This document shows positions 1 through 5,512 of a DNA stretch of 5,724 nucleotides, piece by piece. Every line of letters begins with the position of its first letter. The first letter of the stretch is position 1. The notes beneath the pieces are model-generated. The model was not told the origin of the DNA and made no database searches. It saw only the letters and a program-made list of their open reading frames with translations. Source of the DNA: Paludibacteraceae bacterium (GTDB lineage Bacteria > Bacteroidota > Bacteroidia > Bacteroidales > Paludibacteraceae); the NCBI GenBank assembly GCA_017965125.1, contig JAGCQO010000020.1, forward strand, positions 1 to 5,724, given 5' to 3'. Both the position numbers and the translations under genes were made by a program.

Positions 1-172
1 CAGGGAGGTTGTCGAACATCGGGTCGTATCCGTATGTGGTAAGCACTACCACACTTGTGTCGGGATACGCCTTGCGCAATGAGTGCAGCACTGGCACTGT
101 CATCGCGACGTCTCCCATGGCAGAAAGCCTAATAACCAAGATCGTCTTGGTTTCTGAATCTGGATAGTACAC
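1..172 (-). CDS. Glycosyltransferase family 9 (heptosyltransferase-like), N-terminal part only
   Basis: This is the first 57 codons of a gene that runs off the left edge. The visible protein opens with a beta strand, a glycine-containing turn and a helix: ILVIRLSAMGDVAMTVPVL at residues 11-29, then HSLRKAYPDTSVVVLT at 30-45. This is the characteristic start of GT9 enzymes (the WaaC/WaaF/RfaF heptosyltransferase type), which transfer sugars from nucleotide donors to the lipopolysaccharide core at the cytoplasmic face of the inner membrane. The frame has a stop upstream (inside the end of the DUF4254 gene) and no ATG before the conserved strand, so GTG at 172-170 is the best start. The only early ATG, residue 19, falls inside the conserved SAMGD turn and cannot be the start. 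The gene lies 20 bases downstream of the DUF4254 stop on the same strand, so the two are probably co-transcribed. The acceptor sugar cannot be told from this fragment. Confidence 0.88.
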   Translation of the reverse strand, partial: MYYPDSETKTILVIRLSAMGDVAMTVPVLHSLRKAYPDTSVVVLTTYGYDPMFDNLP

Positions 173-192
173 TTTCGTTTGTTTTTGCGATA

Positions 193-801
193 CTACTTCT
201 TGCTTGCGTAAAGAACAGGATTAAGAGCCGGGTCGTTGTACATCTTCATCTGGCGGTAAACCTTCATGAATTTGCGTCCGCTCTCGATGTCGGAAAGCAG
301 CTGGTCTATGGCAGACGAAAGATCCTTCTGCTGCTCTGTCAGGACGTCGAGCTTAGCCTGGCACTTCTGCAGATGCTCCTCAGACGCGTCTGTTCTCTGA
401 ACCTCAGCGTTCATGTGGTAAATCTTGAGCGCAAGAATCGACAGACGGTCGATGGCCCACGCTGGAGACTCGGTGTTGATAGTCGCGTCAGGCAGAACCT
501 TCACGCCCTTGTACTTCTCGAGGAAGTAGCTGTCGATAGCCTCAACGAGGTCTGTGCGGTCCTGGTTGGACTTGTCTATTCTGCGCTTGATGGCAAGAGC
601 CTCAACTGGGTCGATCTGCGGATTGCGGATGATGTCCTCGAGGTGCCACTGAACCGTGTCAATCCAGTTCTTGACATAAAGAATGCCCTCTATCGTAGAA
701 GGCTCGTATGGATTGTTGATTGGAGTATCAACATTGTCATTCACATGATAATCGGCTATGCAACGATTGAAAATCACGTTGCTATCTGCGGAGAAACTCA
801 T
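193..801 (-). CDS. DUF4254 domain-containing protein
   Basis: A 202-residue soluble protein with no signal peptide or membrane segment. It matches the DUF4254 family as I know it from Bacteroidota: the block KNWIDTVQWHLEDIIRNP (residues 44-61) followed by IDPVEALAIKRRIDKSNQDR (63-82), and NTESPAWAIDRLSILALKIY (109-128). Residues 136-180 are rich in E, K, Q and L and probably form a helical or coiled-coil hairpin. No biochemical function is known to me for the family. The ATG at 801 is chosen because the frame can only be extended upstream to a TTG at 843, and that TTG lies inside the promoter -7 element, so it would not be in the transcript. No Shine-Dalgarno is seen; the leader is A/T-rich, as is usual in this phylum. 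Its immediate downstream neighbour is a GT9 glycosyltransferase, which suggests a link to lipopolysaccharide or surface-glycan assembly; this is inferred from context only. Confidence 0.9.
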   Translation of the reverse strand: MSFSADSNVIFNRCIADYHVNDNVDTPINNPYEPSTIEGILYVKNWIDTVQWHLEDIIRNPQIDPVEALAIKRRIDKSNQDRTDLVEAIDSYFLEKYKGVKVLPDATINTESPAWAIDRLSILALKIYHMNAEVQRTDASEEHLQKCQAKLDVLTEQQKDLSSAIDQLLSDIESGRKFMKVYRQMKMYNDPALNPVLYASKK

Positions 802-840
802 AATATTGTAAAATATAAAATTATTTTGGTGTATATGGAG

Positions 841-848
841 CAAATATA
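841..848 (-). promoter_or_regulatory. Promoter -7 element for the DUF4254-GT9 unit
   Basis: Read on the minus strand the bases are TATATTTG, an exact match to the Bacteroidota primary sigma (ABfA-type) -7 consensus TAnnTTTG. The transcript would begin about 5 bases further on, giving a leader of roughly 30-35 bases before the ATG at 801. No TTTG-like -33 element is seen at the usual distance. It is one of two divergent promoters in the 166-bp gap between the DUF4254 gene and the lipoprotein gene. Confidence 0.6.
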
Positions 849-910
849 GTAAATTCTGCTTTATTTACTTCCCTTTTCATCAGTCAATTACGCCTCTAAC
901 ACATTTTTCA

Positions 911-918
911 TATCTTTG
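911..918 (+). promoter_or_regulatory. Promoter -7 element for the lipoprotein-DUF3108 unit
   Basis: TATCTTTG matches TAnnTTTG exactly and sits 49 bases before the ATG at 968, giving an expected leader of about 45 bases. A clear -33 TTTG box is not visible upstream. The TTTG end of the element is also the first of three TTTGTA-related hexamers (915-920, 929-934, and inverted at 944-949). Confidence 0.65.
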
Positions 919-967
919 TAGATTGCATTTTGTAACCACTCCTTACAAAGACATAGGCACAGATTTA

Positions 968-2872
968 ATGAAATTCGCAAACAAACTCATAGCATTAGCG
1001 ACTGTCGCACTGATAACCGGATGCGCAAACAGAGGCGGCGGACCGCAAGGCGGACCACGGGACATGACGCCTCCGCAGGCCACAAACATGAACCCGAAGA
1101 ACAACGCAACCAACGCCAAACCGAAGAAAATCGAACTCCAGTTCAACGAGTTCGTCGAGGTGAAGAACGCGCAGCAAAGAGTCATCATCTCGCCGCCGCA
1201 GAAGACACCTGCGACCATATTGGCCAACGGCAAGAAGGTCACAATCGAGTTTGCCGACACACTGATACCCAACACGACTTACACCATAGACTTCACGAAC
1301 GCGCTCCGCGACCTGAACGAAGGCAACGTGCTGGAGGGGTTCACTTACGCCTTTTCCACTGGCGACGAGATAGACACAATGCAAATCAGCGGAACGGTCC
1401 TCAACGCCATGGACCTGAACCCGATGTCTGGAGCGCAAGTCGGCATCTACGAAGCCAAACTCGCGGGCGACTCCACCGGACCGCTTTACCAGATGCCTGT
1501 GCGCATAACCAAAACCGACAGCACAGGACATTTCACCATCAAGAACATAAAGAACGGCGCTTATGACATCTACGCTCTGGAAGACAAGAACTCGGACTAC
1601 ATACTGACCAAAGGCGAATACTTCGGGTTCATAGACAACAGCATCGAGACTGCTGTGGAAAGCAAGGAGCGCTACGACACCATAAGAATAGACAAAGCCA
1701 AGAACGAGGCGGAAGGCAAAAAGAAGAAAAAGAAAAGCAAAATCGACGAGCTGTCCGACTCTTTGCGTTACATGGACACGATAGTGCACACCATCACCCA
1801 GCACTACACGCCAGACGACATCCTGCTGCTCGCTTCCGCACTGCCTACAAAGCAACAGAAAGTGATGAAGACAGAGCGCAAGAACCCTTTCAGAATCGAC
1901 ATTTTCATGCAGAACAAGACCCGCAGACGTCCCGACATAAAATGTCTGAACAATGCGAATGCCGACATATTGCAACGATACTCGAAGAAGAACGACTCCA
2001 TAACCATCTGGATTAAGGATTCGACATTGGCCAAAGCGGACACGATGAAGTTCGAGATAACATACGAAATCCTGGACTCTCTCGACAACCCGATAGACAA
2101 GACGGATACAATCAAAGCGCTTTTCGGCAAAAAGCTGATGCAGAAGCAGAAAAAGGAAAGCCAGACCTTGGGCGTGACAAAAATCGACGGCGAGAAACCG
2201 TTCTTCGCGCCTCTGAAAGTCACATTCGACCGTCCGGTTTCTGAGATAGACACATCGAAAATCAGGCTTTACTCCGCAGAAGACACAGCATGGACTCAAG
2301 TTCCTCTGCCGGAATTCTCTGTTTTGGAAATCGACACCACGACAAGCACAAACAGCGGATTCATCAGCGGTTACTCATACAATGTGGAATGGAACGACGA
2401 ACTGAAATACACGTTGAAAGTCGATTCCGGCGCGGCATTCGGACTGGGCGGAGTAACCAACAAGGCTTTCCAGCAAGAGTTTAAAATCACAAGCAGAGAC
2501 AAATACGCCAACCTCAACGTCATAACAAAAAACAATTGCCAAAACCCTATAATCCAACTTCTTAACGAGAAGGACGAGGTAATCATGGAGAAGAAGGACA
2601 ATGCGAATGGCACGCTATTTGAACATCTGGAGCAAGGAGACTATTACCTGCGCCTCTACGACGACGAGAACAACGACGAGGAATGGACTCCAGGAAACTT
2701 TAAAGAAAAGAAACACGCTGAAAAAGTATTTTACCTTAACACGAAAGTTCATCTCCGCGCGAATTGGGACATCGACCAGGAATGGGATGTCGATGCAGTC
2801 GAGCTGACAAAACAGAAGCCAGATGTGCTGAAGAAAGAGGCGGAGAAAAAAGACAAGAAAAAGAAAAAATAA
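968..2872 (+). CDS. Ig-like (Big_5) domain lipoprotein
   Basis: A 634-residue exported lipoprotein. The start at 968 gives a clean type II signal peptide: KFANK, a hydrophobic stretch, then lipobox ITGC with the lipidated cysteine at residue 19. The in-frame upstream start at 923 would put 15 unrelated residues ahead of it and lies at the expected transcription start. After a Gly/Pro linker (GGGPQGGPRDMTPP, 23-36) comes a Big_5/SbsA-type Ig-like domain (about 36-132, with KIELQFNEFVEV and NTTYTIDFTNALRDLNEGN). Next is a carboxypeptidase-regulatory-like beta domain (about 137-225, TDSTGHFTIKNIKNGAYDIY). Residues 251-256 are six lysines in a charged linker. A second Ig-like segment follows (about 405-508). 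The last beta domain (513-607) holds YYLRLYDDENNDEEWTPGNF and LRANWDIDQEW, and the protein ends in a lysine tail (622-634). No acidic export signal follows the cysteine, so a periplasm-facing membrane anchor is more likely than surface display. I know of no assigned function; a structural or envelope-maintenance role is inference. It is probably co-transcribed with the DUF3108 gene 27 bases downstream. Confidence 0.88.
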   Translation: MKFANKLIALATVALITGCANRGGGPQGGPRDMTPPQATNMNPKNNATNAKPKKIELQFNEFVEVKNAQQRVIISPPQKTPATILANGKKVTIEFADTLIPNTTYTIDFTNALRDLNEGNVLEGFTYAFSTGDEIDTMQISGTVLNAMDLNPMSGAQVGIYEAKLAGDSTGPLYQMPVRITKTDSTGHFTIKNIKNGAYDIYALEDKNSDYILTKGEYFGFIDNSIETAVESKERYDTIRIDKAKNEAEGKKKKKKSKIDELSDSLRYMDTIVHTITQHYTPDDILLLASALPTKQQKVMKTERKNPFRIDIFMQNKTRRRPDIKCLNNANADILQRYSKKNDSITIWIKDSTLAKADTMKFEITYEILDSLDNPIDKTDTIKALFGKKLMQKQKKESQTLGVTKIDGEKPFFAPLKVTFDRPVSEIDTSKIRLYSAEDTAWTQVPLPEFSVLEIDTTTSTNSGFISGYSYNVEWNDELKYTLKVDSGAAFGLGGVTNKAFQQEFKITSRDKYANLNVITKNNCQNPIIQLLNEKDEVIMEKKDNANGTLFEHLEQGDYYLRLYDDENNDEEWTPGNFKEKKHAEKVFYLNTKVHLRANWDIDQEWDVDAVELTKQKPDVLKKEAEKKDKKKKK

Positions 2873-2899
2873 GTATCAATCTATCTAAAACACGAACCT

Positions 2900-3742
2900 A
2901 TGAAAAAGATTATACTCACAATATTGGCATCAGCCGCAATGGCGATGGCCGCAGGGGCGCAGACAATGCCTCTGAAGATGAACAACACGACTTTCAAGGC
3001 CGGCGAGAGAATCACATTTGACGCTTACTTCAACCTCGGACTTATTTGGGTGCACGCCGCCAAAGTCACATTCACCGTCCAGAACACAACCTTCCAGAAG
3101 AAAGAAGCCTACAAACTGACCGCCGCCGGAAGCACACTGAACACATTCGCAAAGTTCTACACTGTGCACGACACACTCTACAGCTACGCAGAACGCAGCA
3201 CCCTCATCCCTCTGTACTACAAACGAATAGCGCACGAAGACTCATACTGGGCAGAAGACATTTTCGTGTTCAACAAAAACACCGAGACCGAGACAAGCGT
3301 AAAAACAACTTGCCTGCGCAGAAAGAAAGAGCCTAACACCAAACAACTGGAGCTGAAGGGCGTAGTGACCGACTTGGTGACAGCCATTTACCGCCTCCGC
3401 AACTTCGACTTCGAGCACTCACAGCCAGGAAAGTACGTTCCTTTCAACATCGTCTATGACGACGACGGAAAGAAATTCGACCTCAACGTGAAATACGTCG
3501 GCAAGGAGGTCGTGACGCTTAAGAACGGCGACAAATACAGATGCATAAAGCTCAAGCCTAAGATGATAAAGGGCGGAATATTCAAGAGCGAGGACGCCGT
3601 GACCATCTGGATGACCGACGACAAGAACAGAATCCCTGTGTACATCGAAGCAAAGATAAAAGTCGGCGCGCTGAAGGCATACCTCCGCTCGCACCAAGGA
3701 CTTAGCCACGAACTGACTTCCTACGTAGGAAAAGAAAAATAA
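2900..3742 (+). CDS. DUF3108 domain-containing secreted protein
   Basis: A 280-residue protein with a type I signal peptide (MKKIILTILASAAMAMAAGA, probable cut before Gln21) and no lipobox, so it should be soluble in the periplasm. The mature part is beta-rich and matches the DUF3108 pattern: an early FKAGERITFDAYFNLGLIWV (residues 32-51), a middle Y/F-rich stretch, and a late VTIWMTDDKNRIPVYIEAKI (234-253) followed by VGALKAYL. Its length is normal for Bacteroidota members. Two cysteines (138 and 215) could form a disulphide; this is a guess. The start is the only sensible ATG ahead of the signal peptide, and no Shine-Dalgarno is seen. It follows the Ig-like lipoprotein by 27 bases with no promoter between, so both are likely expressed together and may work together in the envelope. 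The precise function is unknown. A hairpin terminator follows 9 bases after the stop. Confidence 0.9.
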   Translation: MKKIILTILASAAMAMAAGAQTMPLKMNNTTFKAGERITFDAYFNLGLIWVHAAKVTFTVQNTTFQKKEAYKLTAAGSTLNTFAKFYTVHDTLYSYAERSTLIPLYYKRIAHEDSYWAEDIFVFNKNTETETSVKTTCLRRKKEPNTKQLELKGVVTDLVTAIYRLRNFDFEHSQPGKYVPFNIVYDDDGKKFDLNVKYVGKEVVTLKNGDKYRCIKLKPKMIKGGIFKSEDAVTIWMTDDKNRIPVYIEAKIKVGALKAYLRSHQGLSHELTSYVGKEK

Positions 3743-3751
3743 AACAAACTC

Positions 3752-3786
3752 CACTGCGCCTGGGATATAATTTCTTAGGCGCAGTG
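3752..3786. terminator. Bidirectional hairpin between convergent genes
   Basis: CACTGCGCCT (3752-3761) and AGGCGCAGTG (3777-3786) form a perfect 10-bp G/C-rich stem with a 15-base A/T-rich loop. It lies between the stop of the DUF3108 gene (plus) and the stop of comF (minus). The minus-strand exit is a strong T-rich tract (TTTGTTTTATTTTTC), so it should end the comF transcript well. The plus-strand exit (CTTATTG) has only a weak U-tract, so termination of the DUF3108 transcript there may be partial. Confidence 0.8.
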
Positions 3787-3812
3787 CTTATTGATATGGA
3801 CAAGAAAAAGCC

Positions 3813-4517
3813 TTAGCAGGTGCAAGCCACCGAGGCAACATAAAGCTGGACTCCTGACGCTTTGGACAACTCCGCACAACACGACGCCATAGTGGCCCCT
3901 GTCGTTATTATGTCGTCAATAACAAGGACGTTCTTGCCGGCGATTTTGTCAGGAGCGTCAAGCGAGAATATGCCGGCTGAGTTCTCCCATCTTTGCTCAC
4001 CGCTCATCTTCGTCTGCGACTCGTTGTAAATCTTTCTACTCAAAGCCTCACACTCTATTCTCCAGCCAGTGACTTCCGACACGCCTCGGGCTATCGCCTC
4101 ACATTGGTTATAGCCTCTCTTGCGCAGCCTCTTTTTGTGCAATGGGACAGGCACAACGCAATCGACCGACGAGAACTTGCCCGAGTCAAGCAAAACGCGC
4201 CCAAGGTCTCTGCCGAGCATCTCGCCGATGTCCTCGCGCCCATGATACTTCAGCATGTGAACAAGCTTCTGCACAGCGGAGTCCTTCTGGAAATAATACG
4301 CACATGCAGCATGTACAAAATCGAGATTACCCTCCAAGCGATCCTCAAGCATAACGTGAGACGACCTTGGAGACAACGGACGCTGCAGCTCGGCACGACA
4401 GACCATGCACACGCACCTTTCGGAATCGGTGTCTAAAAGTATCTCACCGCAGACGGGGCATGCCCTTGGGTAAAACAAATTGATGAATTCGTGCCAAACC
4501 TTACGGATAAGTCTCAT
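3813..4517 (-). CDS. comF: ComF family protein (phosphoribosyltransferase-like)
   Basis: A 234-residue cytoplasmic protein, the usual size for ComF/ComFC. The N-terminal zinc-ribbon has cysteine pairs at C20/C23 and C37/C40, with an extra C35. The middle carries the ComF signature VVPVPLHKKRLRKRGYNQ (121-138). ESQTKMSGEQRWENSAGIF (166-184) follows. The PRPP-binding loop of type I phosphoribosyltransferases, VLVIDDIITTGAT (197-209), lies near the C-terminus. ComFC is needed for natural transformation in Firmicutes and Proteobacteria, acting on incoming single-stranded DNA at the cytoplasmic side; the substrate of its transferase fold is not established. The ATG at 4517 is chosen because the frame extended to 4667 would cross both promoters and run into the divergent acyltransferase gene. 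The protein ends in the cysteine-rich ACTC. It stands alone here with no other competence genes. Its transcript should end at the hairpin at 3752-3786. Confidence 0.95.
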   Translation of the reverse strand: MRLIRKVWHEFINLFYPRACPVCGEILLDTDSERCVCMVCRAELQRPLSPRSSHVMLEDRLEGNLDFVHAACAYYFQKDSAVQKLVHMLKYHGREDIGEMLGRDLGRVLLDSGKFSSVDCVVPVPLHKKRLRKRGYNQCEAIARGVSEVTGWRIECEALSRKIYNESQTKMSGEQRWENSAGIFSLDAPDKIAGKNVLVIDDIITTGATMASCCAELSKASGVQLYVASVACTC

Positions 4518-4544
4518 TATAGTCAATAATTGCACCTTAAAAAG

Positions 4545-4552
4545 CAAAAATA
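4545..4552 (-). promoter_or_regulatory. Promoter -7 element for comF
   Basis: Read on the minus strand the bases are TATTTTTG, an exact TAnnTTTG match 27 bases upstream of the comF ATG, giving a leader of about 20-23 bases. No -33 box is clear. It faces away from the mirror-image plus-strand element at 4558-4565. Confidence 0.65.
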
Positions 4553-4557
4553 AAACG

Positions 4558-4565
4558 TATTTTTG
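4558..4565 (+). promoter_or_regulatory. Promoter -7 element for the acyltransferase unit
   Basis: TATTTTTG matches TAnnTTTG exactly and lies 28 bases before the ATG at 4594, implying a short leader of about 23-25 bases. A TTG at 4530-4532 could be a weak -33 element, but its spacing of 25 bp is longer than usual. The distance to the start codon supports choosing 4594 rather than any upstream start. Confidence 0.65.
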
Positions 4566-4593
4566 TAAAAACGCAGAAACAGAAGCATTCCTG

Positions 4594-5505
4594 ATGCAAT
4601 TAATCCACCTGAGACATAAGGAAATAGACAAGGCTAAATGGGACGACGCAGTGCGCTCTGGTTGCAATCTGCCCTACCTGCTTTCGTGGTGGCTGGACGT
4701 CGTGTGCCCGCAATGGGAAGCACTGGTTGCCGACGATTACAAAATGCTGTTCCCTCTGCCGATAAGAAAACTCGGACCGCTGAAAATAATCGAGCAGCCA
4801 CAGATGACGCAACAACTCGGACTGATAGCCGCAGACGGCCACACACCCACAGCCGAGGAAACCGAAGCCTTCATAAGCCATATACCTTACCTCAGCTACA
4901 TGTTTAACCTGAACGAGAGGAACCGTCCGGCTCGCCCCGACCAGACAAGGATAAACCTGAAGCTCTCGCTCAACTCATCATACGACGAGATAAGCAGCCG
5001 ATTCTGCAGCAACACAAAACGGAACATCAGAAAAGCCAGCGGATGCGGATTAAACATAACAGAAGCGACCGACGATGAATTTCTTGACTTTTACATAACA
5101 CACAACCAGCACAACAACGCAAAGCGCGAAACGATAAACAATCTGCTTGCGGCTGCGCAGGGGAACGGCGCTGCACTGATTTTATCCGCCAGAAGAAATG
5201 GCGAGATAGTATCCGCGGTCATGTTTCTCAAATTCAACAACAGATTAGTATATTTGCTACCTGCAAGCAGCAAGGAAGGCAAAGACTGCAGGGCGATGTT
5301 CTTGATTATAAACGACATCATAAAAACACACTGCGGCTCTGACACCGAACTCGATTTCGAAGGTTCCATGGCAGAAAGCGTCGCCAGGTTCTACAGAGGC
5401 TTCGGCGCCACAGAACACCATTACCAGAGAATCAGGCGCTGCCGTCCACCGCTGTTTTACCATATCAAAAATGCACTATGCAACATAAAAGGAAGAAAAG
5501 CATAG
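4594..5505 (+). CDS. FemAB/GNAT-like acyltransferase
   Basis: A 303-residue soluble protein with the two-lobe look of FemAB-type and Acetyltransf_6 GNAT proteins. The second lobe begins with SSRFCSNTKRNIRKASGCGL (134-153), where the TKRNIRKA stretch is the usual marker of this group. It continues with ALILSARRNGEIVSAVMFL (194-212), the strands that line the acyl-donor site, and ends with LDFEGSMAESVARFYRGFGA (253-272), another hallmark, followed by a basic tail. Members transfer an aminoacyl or acetyl group to amines on peptidoglycan precursors, lipids or glycans; the donor and acceptor here are unknown. The start at 4594 is preferred because the frame extended to 4480 would include the promoter and part of comF. 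The next gene begins 7 bases after the stop and resembles a glycosyltransferase, so the pair may modify a surface glycan; this is inferred from context. Confidence 0.87.
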   Translation: MQLIHLRHKEIDKAKWDDAVRSGCNLPYLLSWWLDVVCPQWEALVADDYKMLFPLPIRKLGPLKIIEQPQMTQQLGLIAADGHTPTAEETEAFISHIPYLSYMFNLNERNRPARPDQTRINLKLSLNSSYDEISSRFCSNTKRNIRKASGCGLNITEATDDEFLDFYITHNQHNNAKRETINNLLAAAQGNGAALILSARRNGEIVSAVMFLKFNNRLVYLLPASSKEGKDCRAMFLIINDIIKTHCGSDTELDFEGSMAESVARFYRGFGATEHHYQRIRRCRPPLFYHIKNALCNIKGRKA

Positions 5506-5512
5506 ACTACAA

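Noticed and set aside
115..128. A 14-base word (CCATGGCAGAAAGC) shared with 5366-5379
   Set aside because: Both copies lie inside coding sequence of unrelated genes, in different reading contexts, with no flanking similarity. One such match in a window of this size is unsurprising.
799..843. N-terminal extension of the DUF4254 protein to a TTG at 843
   Set aside because: The TTG lies within the TATATTTG promoter element and so would not be transcribed. The extra 14 residues do not resemble the family.
1021..1566. A 181-codon open frame on the plus strand inside the lipoprotein gene
   Set aside because: It is out of frame with the lipoprotein, extremely rich in R, H and Q, and is a shadow of that gene.
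995..2299. A 434-codon open frame on the minus strand across the lipoprotein gene
   Set aside because: It is antisense to a well-supported gene with recognised domains. Its product is rich in V, L, R and C with no recognisable fold, as expected from reading codon-biased sequence backwards. No promoter lies ahead of it.
4480..4593. 38-residue N-terminal extension of the acyltransferase
   Set aside because: It would start inside comF, upstream of the promoter at 4558-4565, and has no family resemblance.
4518..4667. 50-residue N-terminal extension of ComF
   Set aside because: It would cross both divergent promoters and the start of the acyltransferase gene, and ComF homologues begin just before the zinc ribbon, as the ATG at 4517 gives.
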